A stretch of 64,000 nucleotides of DNA from assembly GCF_003594875.1 (NCBI RefSeq), contig NZ_QZEY01000023.1, positions 62,001 to 126,000 of the forward strand, written 5' to 3'. The notes under the pieces are model-generated. The model did not search any database, was not told the DNA's origin, and saw only the letters and a program-made list of their open reading frames with translations. A program made the translations under genes and the position numbers. Within the stretch, counting starts at the first letter, position 1. Every line of letters begins with the position of its first letter. Below, one piece after another: positions 25,841 through 34,550 of this stretch. Origin of the DNA: Bailinhaonella thermotolerans. Lineage in GTDB: Bacteria; Actinomycetota; Actinomycetes; Streptosporangiales; Streptosporangiaceae.

Positions 25841-25959
25841 CAATCCCCCATTCCCCCCAGATCGCCACTCATACCCCGGCGCCCCCTTCGCCCCATGAGG
25901 CGGCGGAAGCCCATCCCCGGGCGTACGGCATGAGCGGTCCGCGCCGCCGTACGGGGGTC

Positions 25960-26848
25960 AGCTCGCGGCGCGGGAGAGGACGGGCCGCCCGCCGTGGTCG
26001 CGCCGGCGCTGCCCAGGGCGATCGCCCAGGACCGGGGGCCGACGGGACGGCGGCCGAAGACGTGGCTGACGCCGGGCACGGACACGATGAGGGCGAGCGC
26101 GGCCAGGGAGACGCCCGCGGACGCGAGCACCACGAGGTCGCCCCGCTCACCGCGGCCGTCTGCATGAGCTGCGCCGGCACCAGCGCGATCAGGGCGACCG
26201 TCTCCGGGTGCGACCCGGCCCCCGGCGACGCGGTCGAGCAGCCCGGCGAGGAACGGCGCGAGCGCGGTGATGAACGCGCGCAGCCCGATCACCCGGTCCA
26301 GCGCCGACCCGAGCGACGCCTCAGGGCCCTCGGCGAGCAGGCGTTCGGGGTCGGCCCCGGTGGGCGGGCGCACGGCGACCGCCATGGCCGGGAGCATGTC
26401 GGTGAGCAGGTTGACCAGGAGGAGCTGACGGGCGTTCAGCGGGTTGGCCCGGCCCAGCAGGGACCCGCCCACCGCGAACGCGACCTCGCCCACGTTGCCC
26501 CCGGGCAGGATGCCCAAAGCATCGCGCACCGAGGCCCACATCGCGCGGCCCTCCACGATCGCCACCGTGATCGTCTCGATCCGGTCGTCGGTGACCACGA
26601 CGTCGGCGGCCGCCCGGGCGGCGGCGGTGGCGTGCCGGCCGAGCGCGATCCCCACGTCGGCCAGCCGGATCGCGGGCGCGTCGTTCGCCCCGTCCCCGGT
26701 CACCGCGACGACGTGGCCGGCGTCGCGGAACGCCTTGACCCACGCGCACCTACGCCCCGCTCCAGACGCGGCGCGGCCCCGCGCGGAGGGGGCCGGGAAG
26801 GGCCGACAGGGCGCCGGAGACCAGCGAGAGCATGCGCGTAAGGGCCAT
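25960..26848 (-). pseudogene. Cation P-type ATPase, internally deleted and frame-damaged
   Basis: The two ends of a CtpI-like P-type ATPase are joined. The C-terminal part (from about 26745 down) has AFRDAGHVVAVTGDGAND with the hinge motif, then IRLADVGIALG, NPLNARQLLLVNLLTDMLP and the last membrane segments. Upstream of the junction a 32-codon piece from ATG 26848, with its own GAGGTGAGG ribosome site, reads MALTRMLSLVSG and GPRRVWSGA and then hits TAG at 26750. It resembles the arginine-rich start of such ATPases. The central part, including the DKTG phosphorylation site, is missing. Two further compensating frame changes occur near 26150-26250, where HPETVALIALVPAQLMQTA is in another frame. 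Confidence 0.75.
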
Positions 26849-26939
26849 CGGGGGCGTCCTCACCTCGCGGGCCTCGACCTTACCTCCGCGAGGTGAACCG
26901 CCCATGCGCGCGCATCGACCGGTTCGGGCCGGCCGCTCC

Positions 26940-27479
26940 TCAGGCGAAGCGGACCTCGGCCGCGGGCGTCAGCGTGAGGCGGCCCGGGGGCTGGATGAGG
27001 ACGGAGAGCACCTGGTTGTGGTGGGCGATGGACTGCTCGGGGGTGATCGCGGCGACTCCGGGGGGCCGCTCGAACGTGCCGTGGCCGTCGGAGACCAGGA
27101 CCACGTCGTACCCGTGGGTCAGGGCGGCGCGCGCCGTGGAGTCCACGCAGAACTCGGTGGCGTACCCGGTGACCACGAGCGTGCGGACGCCCAGCCCGCG
27201 CAGCCGGGCGTCCAGGTCGCCGCCGCGGAAGCCGTCCGCGCCGATCTTGCCGATCACGACGTCCCCCGGCTCGGGCGCCACCGCGTCGTGGATCCGCCAG
27301 CCGGGCGTGCCCGGCACGGCCCCGCTGCCCGCCCCGTCCTGGCGGAGGTAGACGACGGGCGCCCCGGCCGCGCGGGCCCTCGCCGCCAGGCCGGCGATCC
27401 GCCCGAGCAGCCCTTCCCTGTCGTGGGCCGTCTCCAGGAACACGTTCTGCATGTCGATCACGAGCAGCGCGCTCTCCAT
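26940..27479 (-). CDS. Isochorismatase-family cysteine hydrolase
   Basis: A 179-residue hydrolase with the catalytic triad Asp in ALLVIDMQNVF, Lys in VIGKIGADGF and Cys in YATEFCVDST near residue 109. The fold is that of nicotinamidase/isochorismatase; residues specific for either substrate are not clear. ATG 27479 starts the typical MESALLVIDMQ opening. It is divergent from the DUF4345 gene with a palindromic operator between them. Confidence 0.88.
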   Translation of the reverse strand: MESALLVIDMQNVFLETAHDREGLLGRIAGLAARARAAGAPVVYLRQDGAGSGAVPGTPGWRIHDAVAPEPGDVVIGKIGADGFRGGDLDARLRGLGVRTLVVTGYATEFCVDSTARAALTHGYDVVLVSDGHGTFERPPGVAAITPEQSIAHHNQVLSVLIQPPGRLTLTPAAEVRFA

Positions 27480-27568
27480 GCCCCGACGGTACGCCGGAAG
27501 CGGCGGGCCCCGCCTCTCGTTTCCTCCGCGCCGGGCGGGGCCGGGCCGCCGGACCCGAATGCTGGACA

Positions 27569-27585
27569 TACCATGCCGCATGGTA
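27569..27585. promoter_or_regulatory. Perfect palindrome TACCATG-ccg-CATGGTA
   Basis: Perfect 7-bp arms with a 3-base centre in the space between divergent isochorismatase and DUF4345 genes. It looks like a dimeric repressor site. No regulator gene adjoins it, so the binding protein must be encoded elsewhere. Confidence 0.7.
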
Positions 27586-27625
27586 CGTTCGCGACGGCCT
27601 GATGATCATCGGAAAGGCGGTCCTC

Positions 27626-28030
27626 ATGACGGCGCGGCGTGCGTTCCAGGGGGCGTTGGTCCTGCTCGGGCTGGTCATCGTGGGGACGGCCGGCATCGAC
27701 CTCGCCCTCGGCCCGTTCGCCGTGCCCGGCGACCACCGGATCAACGCGAGCCTGGACAACAACTACCGGTTCTTCGCGGGGGTCTGGCTCGCCCTCGGCC
27801 TGGTGCTGCTGTCCGCCGTACGGCGCGCGCCGCACGCCACCGGCGCGGTGCGCGTCGTCTGCGCGGCCACCTTCGCAGGCGGCCTCGCCCGCCTCCTCTC
27901 CCTCGCCGCGGCCGGGGCCTCCGAGCCGCTGTACCTCGCGTTCATCGGCATCGAGCTGGTCGTCCCGGCCGCCCTGGTCCTGTGGCAGAACCGCCTCATC
28001 GCCCGCGACCCCGCCCCCGCCCCCGCCTAG
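27626..28030 (+). CDS. DUF4345 membrane protein
   Basis: About 134 residues with four membrane segments. The family landmark DNNYRFFAGVWLALG follows a first segment and HRINASLD. Start ATG 27626 has AAAGG eight bases upstream; a longer frame from 27602 is less likely. Function unknown. It is probably governed by the palindrome at 27569-27585. Confidence 0.8.
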   Translation: MTARRAFQGALVLLGLVIVGTAGIDLALGPFAVPGDHRINASLDNNYRFFAGVWLALGLVLLSAVRRAPHATGAVRVVCAATFAGGLARLLSLAAAGASEPLYLAFIGIELVVPAALVLWQNRLIARDPAPAPA

Positions 28031-28155
28031 CCGTACGGCTCGGCGCTCCCCCGGCCGTACGGCTCGGCGCTCCCCCGGCGCGGCCGTACGGCTCGGCCCC
28101 CGCCAGGCCGCGCGGCTCGCGCCCTCGGCCGCCCCCTCGCCTGACCGGCGGCGCA
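28028..28155. repeat. Tandem array of GCCGTACGGC-containing units
   Basis: Three exact GCCGTACGGC palindromes (28030, 28054, 28083) are embedded in about 24-29-bp units of the form gccgtacggctcggcgctcccccg. The array starts at the stop codon of the DUF4345 gene. No gene in the interval to 28209. Confidence 0.85.
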
Positions 28156-28209
28156 TAGTTTCCGCCTGGGGGGTAGGGCGGAGGGGGCAGTCGAGACGTT
28201 GGGGGAGTG

Positions 28210-28419
28210 ATGGGTCAGCGACGACCGAAGGACTACGATCGCCCGCTTCCCGAGAGCGTGGTGAACCGCGACGCCGACAGCGCCGAGGAGGGCCGGCGGG
28301 ACGAGGGCGCGGGATACCGGGGCGGGAACGAGCCCGACGAGAAGGGCCGCACCGACCCGGGGAAGAAGGGGCGGGTGCTCCCCGAGTCCGCCGGGCCGAA
28401 CGAGCGCGACTTCCCCTGA
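28210..28419 (+). CDS. Small hydrophilic protein of unknown function
   Basis: A 69-residue, highly charged protein starting MGQRRPKDYDRPLPESVV and ending GPNERDFP, rich in Arg, Asp, Glu and Gly and with no hydrophobic segment, so probably disordered. A GGGGGAG box precedes the start (GTG 28207 or ATG 28210). It is followed after 26 bases by a membrane-protein gene, and the two are probably co-transcribed. I do not recognise the family. Confidence 0.6.
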   Translation: MGQRRPKDYDRPLPESVVNRDADSAEEGRRDEGAGYRGGNEPDEKGRTDPGKKGRVLPESAGPNERDFP

Positions 28420-28445
28420 TCGCGCCTGAACGAGGGGGGACCGGG

Positions 28446-28694
28446 ATGGAACCCGGACAGCCGAGGGGACGGCGGGGGACGCACGACAGGCCCTACACGG
28501 CGCTCAATCTGCGCCTGGGACTGGCGATCTTCGGCATGGTGGCCACGGCGTTCTTCGCGTGGCTGTCGGCGTGGGCCGGCTTGCGCGTGCTCATGTGGAT
28601 CTTCATCGTGTTCGCGGTGATCGCGCTGATCGACCTCGTGGTCATCCTCTGGCGCAAGTCCAAGCGCCGCGGCGGCCACTCGCTCTTCGAGTAG
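28446..28694 (+). CDS. Small two-TM protein, DUF6343-like
   Basis: An 82-residue protein. A polar N-terminus of about 22 residues is followed by YTALNLRLGLAIFGMVATA, then two hydrophobic helices and a basic tail (WRKSKRRGGHSLFE). The pattern of Leu-Arg-Leu before the first helix matches the DUF6343 group of actinobacterial membrane proteins as I remember it. ATG 28446 has GAGGGGGG upstream. Function unknown. Confidence 0.7.
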   Translation: MEPGQPRGRRGTHDRPYTALNLRLGLAIFGMVATAFFAWLSAWAGLRVLMWIFIVFAVIALIDLVVILWRKSKRRGGHSLFE

Positions 28695-28713
28695 CCGCCG
28701 CGCCCCGGCCCCC

Positions 28714-28795
28714 GCCGTACGGCCATGCCCCGCAGCACGGCCATGCCCCGCCATGCGGCCATGCCCCGCCGTGCGGCCTGCCCGCCGTACGGCAG
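28714..28795. repeat. Short repeat cluster flanked by GCCGTACGGC
   Basis: Variants of an 18-bp unit (cggccatgccccgccatg) lie between two exact GCCGTACGGC sites (28714, 28784). Intermediate units carry degenerate versions (gccatgcggc, gccgtgcggc), as if the palindrome were decaying or being copied. No gene. Confidence 0.8.
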
Positions 28796-28852
28796 GCGCC
28801 CGCTTACGCCCGCGCCACAGCCGCGCCACACCCGCGCCGCGCCGTACCCGGG

Positions 28853-30133
28853 TCAGAGGTAGCGCAGCCAGAGGTAGGGCGTGCAGACGAGGATCGTCAC
28901 GAACGTGATGACCAGGCCGTACTTGGTGAACTCCCAGAAGCTGATGCGCCGCCCGTTGCGCTCGGCGATGCCCAGGATTACCACGTTCGCCGAGGCCCCG
29001 ATCGCGGTCGCGTTGCCGCCCAGGTCCGCGCCGAGCGCGAGGGCCCACCACAGCACGCCCCACTCGCCGCCCCCGTTGGCCTGCACGAGCTCGGACACGA
29101 TCGGGCTCATCGTCGCGACGTACGGGATGTTGTCGATGATCGCCGACAGGCCCGCCGACGCCCACAGCATCAGCATCGTCGCGAGTTCGAGCCTGCCCTC
29201 GGTGGCCTCGGCGGCGGCCCGCGCGACCTTCTCGATCACGCCGGTGTGCACGAGCGCGCCGACCATGACGAACAGGCCCATGAAGAACGCGAGCGTGGGC
29301 CACTCCACGTCCCGGATGGCCTCCTGCGTGGTCACCTTCGTGACCGCGACGAGCAGGCCCGCGCCCAGCAACGCCACCACCGACGGCTCGTAGTGCAGCA
29401 CCGGGTGCAGCACGAACGCCGCCAGCACCACCCCGAGCACCGCCAGGCACTGCCACAGCAGCCGCCGGTCGGTGATCGCCTCCTTCTCGTTCAGCTCCAT
29501 GATCGCCGCGGCCCGCTCCGGGTCGTACGCGAACGACCGGCGGAACAGCCACCGGCACATCGCCAGGAAGACCGCCATCAGGACCACCACGAGCGGCGCG
29601 AGGTGGACGAGGAAGTCGTTGAACGTCAGCCCGGCCCGGCTGGCGATGATGATGTTCGGCGGGTCGCCCACGAGCGTGGCCGTGCCGCCGATGTTCGACG
29701 CGATGGCCTCGGCGATCAGGTACGGCGCGACCGGCAGCGCCAGCCGTTCGCACACCAGGAACGTCACCGGCGCGATCAGCAGCACGGTCGTCACGTTGTC
29801 CAGCAGCGCCGACGCGCCCGCTGTGATCACCAGCAGCATGACCATGAGCCGGTACGGCCGGCCGCGGGCGCGCTTGGCCGCCCAGATCGCGACGTACTCG
29901 AAGACCCCGGTCATGCGGAGCACGCCGACGATCACCATCATGCCGAGCAGCAGGAAGATGACGTTCCAGTCGATCGCCGAGTCCTCGTCGAAGAACGCGG
30001 CCTCGGCGTCGGTGGCGTGGACGAGCAGGAGCAGCCCGGCGCCGCCGAGCGCGGCGGCGGTGCGGTGGACCTTCTCGGTCGCGATCAGCGCGTAGACGAC
30101 CACGAACACGGCCACGGCGAGGACAGCGATCAT
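28853..30133 (-). CDS. ArsB/NhaD-type ion transporter (SLC13-like)
   Basis: A 426-residue membrane protein with about eleven to twelve segments, two hairpin repeats and conserved loops [31 protein letters not shown] and, in the second half, [13 protein letters not shown] and [17 protein letters not shown]. These belong to the ArsB/NhaD/CitMHS superfamily; ArsB-specific features cannot be separated from Na+/H+ antiport by eye. The upstream CBS gene is 47 bases away on the same strand, suggesting joint expression. Confidence 0.85.
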   Translation of the reverse strand: MIAVLAVAVFVVVYALIATEKVHRTAAALGGAGLLLLVHATDAEAAFFDEDSAIDWNVIFLLLGMMVIVGVLRMTGVFEYVAIWAAKRARGRPYRLMVMLLVITAGASALLDNVTTVLLIAPVTFLVCERLALPVAPYLIAEAIASNIGGTATLVGDPPNIIIASRAGLTFNDFLVHLAPLVVVLMAVFLAMCRWLFRRSFAYDPERAAAIMELNEKEAITDRRLLWQCLAVLGVVLAAFVLHPVLHYEPSVVALLGAGLLVAVTKVTTQEAIRDVEWPTLAFFMGLFVMVGALVHTGVIEKVARAAAEATEGRLELATMLMLWASAGLSAIIDNIPYVATMSPIVSELVQANGGGEWGVLWWALALGADLGGNATAIGASANVVILGIAERNGRRISFWEFTKYGLVITFVTILVCTPYLWLRYL

Positions 30134-30180
30134 CGCCGCAGCCTAACCGGCGGCCGGACGCCGGTCCGAGGCGGTGCCGC

Positions 30181-30633
30181 CTAACCCGCGAGCAGGCGCT
30201 CCAGCAGGCCCGTGGACGTCACGACGCCCAGCAGGCGGCCGTCCTCGACGACCGCGACGAGGGGGCTTCGGGTCCGCGCCATCAGCGCGGCGATCTCCAG
30301 GGCGGTGTCGTCGGCGTCGGCGAGCGGCAGCGGGAGCTTCTCGGCCGGCAGCAGGTCGGCGACCCGCCTGCCCTCCAGGTTGGCGCGCAGCCGGTCGGCG
30401 TGCGACTCGTCGATCACGCGGGCGAGCGCCGGGTCGTCCTGGACGTACCTGGGGATGAGGAAGCGGAGCACCTGGGACCCCGGCAGGATCGTGAGCGGCC
30501 GGTTCTCGTCGTCAACCACGATCAGGCCGGGCAGGTGGAGCTCGGCCAGCCGCCTTGTGACGTCCAGGGCGTCGTCGTCCAGCCGGACGGCGGGGAATCC
30601 GGCCTCACCGGCCATCAGGTCTCGTGCGCGCAC
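30181..30633 (-). CDS. CBS-domain protein
   Basis: A 150-residue protein made of one CBS pair: VRLDDDALDVTRRLAELHLPG with VVDDENRPLTILP, then LADADDTALEIAALMA with VVEDGRLLGVVTST. Such pairs bind adenosine nucleotides. Its place just upstream of the transporter gene suggests that it senses cell energy state and tunes the transporter; that link is inference. Confidence 0.88.
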   Translation of the reverse strand: MRARDLMAGEAGFPAVRLDDDALDVTRRLAELHLPGLIVVDDENRPLTILPGSQVLRFLIPRYVQDDPALARVIDESHADRLRANLEGRRVADLLPAEKLPLPLADADDTALEIAALMARTRSPLVAVVEDGRLLGVVTSTGLLERLLAG

Positions 30634-30711
30634 TCCTGGACGCTAACGCAGACGCCCGCCCGCCGGGAGGGCTCCCGCCCGGGGCGGTGGCGGAAGCCCC
30701 CGTGACCCCGC

Positions 30712-31320
30712 TCAGACCTTGGCCGGACGGCGGGACCGCGCCTTCCTCGCCGGCGCCTTGGCCTTGGGCCCGGCCTGCGCGGTGTTCACGCGCGGGTCGG
30801 GCTCGGTGCGCGAGGGCTCGCGGGCCGGTTCCGGCCTGACCAGCGGCTCGGTGAGCGGCTCCGCGAGCGGGTCCAGCTCGTCCGGCTCCGCCTCCAGCGG
30901 CGGGGCGGTCGCGTGGTGGATCGCGGCGGCCACCCGCCCGCCCCGGACCCGCTGCCTCCGGGTGGCGGTACGGCGGCCCGCCACGCGCTCCTCCGGCGTA
31001 CCCTCCGGGAGGTCGCGGGCGGCCTCGTCCTCGGGCGGGAGCATGCGGAGCAGGCCGTCGCGGCCGTCGTGCTCGTCGGCGTCGGGGTCGTCGAACCAGC
31101 GGCCGCCGTGGCCGAGGTAGCGGAAGCGGACGCGGTCCCGGGCGGGCACCTTCAGGGTCACCCGCCGGGTGCCGTCGGCGCCGAGCTTCATGGGGTGGGC
31201 GTACGGATCCCAGTCGTTGAAGTCGCCCACGACGGACACCGGACTCCCGCTCTGATGCGCCGGCAGGATGAAGGTGAGCCGAACCATCCCGTTCTTGTCG
31301 GGACCGCTGCGATCGATCAT
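30712..31320 (-). CDS. CBM48/isoamylase-early-set domain protein with basic tail
   Basis: A 202-residue protein. Residues 8-90 form an AMPK/isoamylase-N type glycogen-binding domain with VRLTFILPAHQ, VSVVGDFNDWDP and RFRYLGHGGRWFDDPDAD. The remaining 110 residues are charged and proline-rich, ending in a Lys/Arg/Ala tail (APARKARSRRPAKV). There is no catalytic domain. It may bind glycogen or trehalose polymers. The ATG at 31320 with GGGGGA four bases upstream was chosen over a longer frame. Confidence 0.82.
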   Translation of the reverse strand: MIDRSGPDKNGMVRLTFILPAHQSGSPVSVVGDFNDWDPYAHPMKLGADGTRRVTLKVPARDRVRFRYLGHGGRWFDDPDADEHDGRDGLLRMLPPEDEAARDLPEGTPEERVAGRRTATRRQRVRGGRVAAAIHHATAPPLEAEPDELDPLAEPLTEPLVRPEPAREPSRTEPDPRVNTAQAGPKAKAPARKARSRRPAKV

Positions 31321-31845
31321 CGTATCCCCCATTTTTTGTCGGTGCCGCCCCATGCGGCCCTCTCCAGGAGGACGCGCCCTAAATGTCCGAAGGTTGCGTT
31401 CATGACGGGGACCGGGCGGAGAAATTACCGGAGATCTGGGAAGGGCGGATCGGCCGGGCCGGCGGCGGAGGCGGCGTGACGGCCGGGCCGTGGCGGGGTG
31501 ACCGGCCGGGATCACAAGCGGCGACCGGTCACCCCTGTACACAAGTGGCACGGGGACACCACGCCGAAGACGCTATTCCCGGTCCGGCGCTCCCCCGGCG
31601 TACTTGAAGCTCAATAAACCCCGATGCGGTGATAGCGGGTCCGTGAATCTACCTCCGCGCTACCTCCCGGCCGGGCAAAGCGGATCGGCGGCTCGGTCAA
31701 AAGTCGGTCTCCTGCGCAGAAAAGCGGATTGACGACCGGTTTCACGGACAACTTCGCGGATCACTCACTATGCCGTAACTGCATTTCCGGACACGCTGCG
31801 CCCGCCGGCGGCGGCCCGGATCGCGATTCTGCACGGAGGTGCGGC
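31321..31845. other. Divergent intergenic region with strong dyad
   Basis: No gene found in these 525 bases between the CBM48 and glycoside-hydrolase genes. The chief feature is the perfect 11-bp inverted repeat at 31495-31535. The right half (31600-31800) is AT-richer and presumably carries the promoter of the hydrolase gene, but no clean -35/-10 pair could be chosen. Confidence 0.5.
31495..31535. promoter_or_regulatory. Perfect inverted repeat GGGGTGACCGG / CCGGTCACCCC
   Basis: Two perfect 11-bp arms with a 19-base loop. There is no T-run, so it could be an operator with widely spaced halves or an RNA hairpin in the 5' leader of either divergent gene. Confidence 0.6.
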
Positions 31846-33432
31846 GTGGATTCATCGGAGCGACCAGGCCGGGGATTGCCGATCAAGATCGGCATCGGCG
31901 CGGCGGGACTGCTGGCCCTGGCCGGCGGTGTGTTCCTCATACGGGAGATGGCGGGCCCCCAGCTGTCGCTGACCGGTGTGAAGGACGGGGCGGTGCTCAA
32001 CGCCGCCGCCCTGAAGAACCTGACGGTGTCCGTGGGCTCCGGCTCGGAGGCCAAGCAGCTCAAGGCCATGCTGAACGGCCGCCAGATCGATCTGACGCGT
32101 TCCGGCAGCGGCTTCACCCTCAAGCTCGGGGAGCTGGCCGAGGGCGCGCACGAGCTGGTCGTGACCGCGCCCGGGCGGCTGCCGCTGACCGGCGGCACCC
32201 TGTCGCAGCGGTTCCGGGTGGACGCGACGCCGCCCAGGCTCCAGGTGCCCAGGACGGCCGAGGCCAGGAAGCTGAACGGCCCCTTCACCTTCACCGGCCG
32301 CGCCCCGGACGCCGCCCGGCTCACGGTGGACGGCCGGCGCGTCCCCCTGCGCAAGGGCGGCGCGTTCTCCATCTCGTACCAGCGCCCGCCGGACGCCGTG
32401 CGGCTGGTCGCGACGGACGAGGCGGGCAACCGCACCGAGCAGAGCGTCGGCGTCGTGGTCAAGCACCCGCCGATGCGCGCGGTCCACGTCACCGGCATGG
32501 CGTGGGCGTCGCCCCCGCTGCGCGACGCCGTGCTGAAGATGGCGCGCGAGGGCCGCATCAACGCGATCCAGCTCGACATCAAGGACGAGAGCGGCGAGGT
32601 CTCCTACGACTCCAGGGTCCCGCTCGCGCGGCAGATCAAGGCCACGCGGACCTACTACGACGCCCGTAAGACGATCGACCTGCTGCACGGGATGAACCTG
32701 CAGGTGGTCGGGCGCATCGTGGCGTTCCGCGACCCGATCCTGGGCAAGGCGTCCTGGAAGGCCGGCAAGCGGGACAGGCTGGTGCGCGACGCCAAGGGCG
32801 GCGCGTACGACGGCGGCCACTACGGCAACCTGTCGTTCACCAACCTGGGCGACCGCGAGGTGCGGCAGTACAACATCGACCTCGCGGAAGAGGCGGCCAG
32901 GCTCGGCTTCGACGACATCCTGTACGACTACGTCCGCCGCCCCGACGGCAAGCTCTCCTCGATGCGCTTCCCCGGGCTGAAGGGCACGCCCGAGGACGGC
33001 ATCGCGACGTTCCTCGCCGACACCCGCCGCGTCGTCCGCCCGCACGGGGCGTTCCTGGGCGCGTCGGTGTACGGCATCGCCGCCACGCGGCCGCTGGAGA
33101 TCGCGCAGGACATGAAGAAGATCGGGCCGTACGTGGACTACGTCGCCCCGATGGTCTACCCGTCCCACTGGGGCGCGGGGGAGTTCGGGCTGTCCAACCC
33201 GAACAACGCGCCGTTCAAGGTCGTGAACATGTCGATCCGCGACTTCCACAAGAGCCTGCGGGGCACGAACGCCCAGGTCATCCCGTGGCTCCAGGACTTC
33301 TCCCTGGGCAAGACGTACGGCGTCCGCGAGGTCCGCGCCCAGATCGACGGCGCGAAGCAGGCCGGGTCCCCCTCGTTCCTGCTGTGGAGCCCCAGCGTCA
33401 CGTACCACGCCGCCGCCCTCGACCGCCAGTGA
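31846..33432 (+). CDS. Putative glycoside hydrolase (DUF4015 / GHL15-like), membrane-anchored
   Basis: About 528 residues. An N-terminal membrane helix (residues 14-32) is followed by two Ig-like/Big domains (about 40-220) and a TIM-barrel putative glycoside hydrolase: AVHVTGMAWASPPL, NAIQLDIKDESGEV, DDILYDYVRRPDG and DYVAPMVYPSHWG with acidic residues at strand ends. GTG 31846 with GGAGG seven bases upstream is the start. It probably acts on extracellular polysaccharide. A polysaccharide deacetylase gene follows after 17 bases, so they form one operon, possibly for trimming the exopolymer made by the genes at 35865-41149. Confidence 0.85.
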   Translation: MDSSERPGRGLPIKIGIGAAGLLALAGGVFLIREMAGPQLSLTGVKDGAVLNAAALKNLTVSVGSGSEAKQLKAMLNGRQIDLTRSGSGFTLKLGELAEGAHELVVTAPGRLPLTGGTLSQRFRVDATPPRLQVPRTAEARKLNGPFTFTGRAPDAARLTVDGRRVPLRKGGAFSISYQRPPDAVRLVATDEAGNRTEQSVGVVVKHPPMRAVHVTGMAWASPPLRDAVLKMAREGRINAIQLDIKDESGEVSYDSRVPLARQIKATRTYYDARKTIDLLHGMNLQVVGRIVAFRDPILGKASWKAGKRDRLVRDAKGGAYDGGHYGNLSFTNLGDREVRQYNIDLAEEAARLGFDDILYDYVRRPDGKLSSMRFPGLKGTPEDGIATFLADTRRVVRPHGAFLGASVYGIAATRPLEIAQDMKKIGPYVDYVAPMVYPSHWGAGEFGLSNPNNAPFKVVNMSIRDFHKSLRGTNAQVIPWLQDFSLGKTYGVREVRAQIDGAKQAGSPSFLLWSPSVTYHAAALDRQ

Positions 33433-33449
33433 ACCGGAAGGACCTCTCG

Positions 33450-34463
33450 ATGAAGAGCCGTATCGCCGCAGCGGCGGGCCTGGCCGCGGCCGTCGCCCTC
33501 ACCGGGGCCTGCGGGTCCGGGGCCCCCAAGGAGGCCGAGCGCGCCGCCGCGCGGGCCCCCGCCCCGGCGCCGCCGCCCAAGGCCGACCCGGCCAAGGTCA
33601 AGGCCAACGAGCTGGGCCTCGTGCCCGTCCTGATGTACCACCAGATCATCGACAAGCCCACGACCGTCTACGACCGCACGCCGGCGGACTTCCGGGCCGA
33701 GCTGGAGCGGCTGGCCCGCGAGGGCTACGTCCCGGTCACCGCCGGGGAGTACGCCACCGGCCGCATCGACATCCCGGCCGGCAAGCACCCGGTGGTCCTG
33801 ACCTTCGACGACTCGACGACCAGCCAGTTCGCGCTGCGCGCCGACGGGCAGGTGGAGCCGAAGACCGCCGTGGGCATCCTCATGGACGTGGCCCGGCGCA
33901 ATCCCGGGTTCCGCCCGAAGGCCACCATGTTCGTCAACGGCAACCCGTTCAACCTGGGCGCGCGCGGCCTCCAGTGGCTGCACAAGAACGGCTTCGAGGT
34001 CGGCAACCACACCCTCACCCACGCGAACCTCGCCACCGCGAGCGCCGCCGGGGTGCAGAAGGAGATCGCCGCCAACCAGAAGCAGATCCAGGACGCGCTG
34101 CCCGGGACCCAGGTGACGACGCTCGCCCTGCCGTTCGGCATCAAGCCGCGGCCCGAGCGCCTCGCCCAGCAGGGGACCAGCGCCGCCGGCTCCTACTCCC
34201 ACAAGGGCGTCTTCCTGGTCGGCTCCAACCCCGCGGTCTCCCCGCACTCCTCGTCCTACGACCCCGCGAACATCCCCCGCATCCGTTCGCAGGGCAAGAA
34301 GGGCCCGGAGGCGAACTTCGGGAGCTTCGTCTGGCTGACCCGCCTCTCGAAGACCCCGGAGAACCTCTACACGTCCGACGGGGACCCCAAGCGGATCTCC
34401 TATCCCAAGACGTCCACGGAGCAGCTCGCGGGGCCGTACCGGGGCCTGGGCAACGCCTACTGA
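33450..34463 (+). CDS. Polysaccharide deacetylase lipoprotein
   Basis: A 337-residue lipoprotein. The signal peptide ends in the lipobox LTGAC, followed by an Ala/Pro linker and a NodB-type domain with VPVLMYHQI, VLTFDDSTTSQ and the metal-binding NHTLTHANL. The second aspartate usual in the first motif is D-D here (TFDD). It would be tethered outside the membrane and remove acetyl groups from a cell-surface glycan, most likely with the preceding glycoside hydrolase, as in PgaB-like systems. ATG 33450 has GGAAGGA upstream. A strong terminator closes the operon. Confidence 0.9.
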   Translation: MKSRIAAAAGLAAAVALTGACGSGAPKEAERAAARAPAPAPPPKADPAKVKANELGLVPVLMYHQIIDKPTTVYDRTPADFRAELERLAREGYVPVTAGEYATGRIDIPAGKHPVVLTFDDSTTSQFALRADGQVEPKTAVGILMDVARRNPGFRPKATMFVNGNPFNLGARGLQWLHKNGFEVGNHTLTHANLATASAAGVQKEIAANQKQIQDALPGTQVTTLALPFGIKPRPERLAQQGTSAAGSYSHKGVFLVGSNPAVSPHSSSYDPANIPRIRSQGKKGPEANFGSFVWLTRLSKTPENLYTSDGDPKRISYPKTSTEQLAGPYRGLGNAY

Positions 34464-34513
34464 CGGGAAGGCGGCCGCAGGCGCGTACGCCCGGCAGAGA
34501 ACACGGCGGATCA

Positions 34514-34548
34514 GCGCCGGGTATTCCATCCGAATACCCGGCGCTTTT
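34514..34548 (+). terminator. Intrinsic terminator
   Basis: Perfect 13-bp stem GCGCCGGGTATTC / GAATACCCGGCGC, loop CATCC, followed by TTTT. It ends the hydrolase-deacetylase operon. Confidence 0.93.
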
Positions 34549-34550
34549 CC

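Noticed and set aside
31600-31845. c-di-AMP (ydaO-type) riboswitch before the secreted hydrolase
   Set aside because: The conserved core blocks of that riboswitch were not found in this region.
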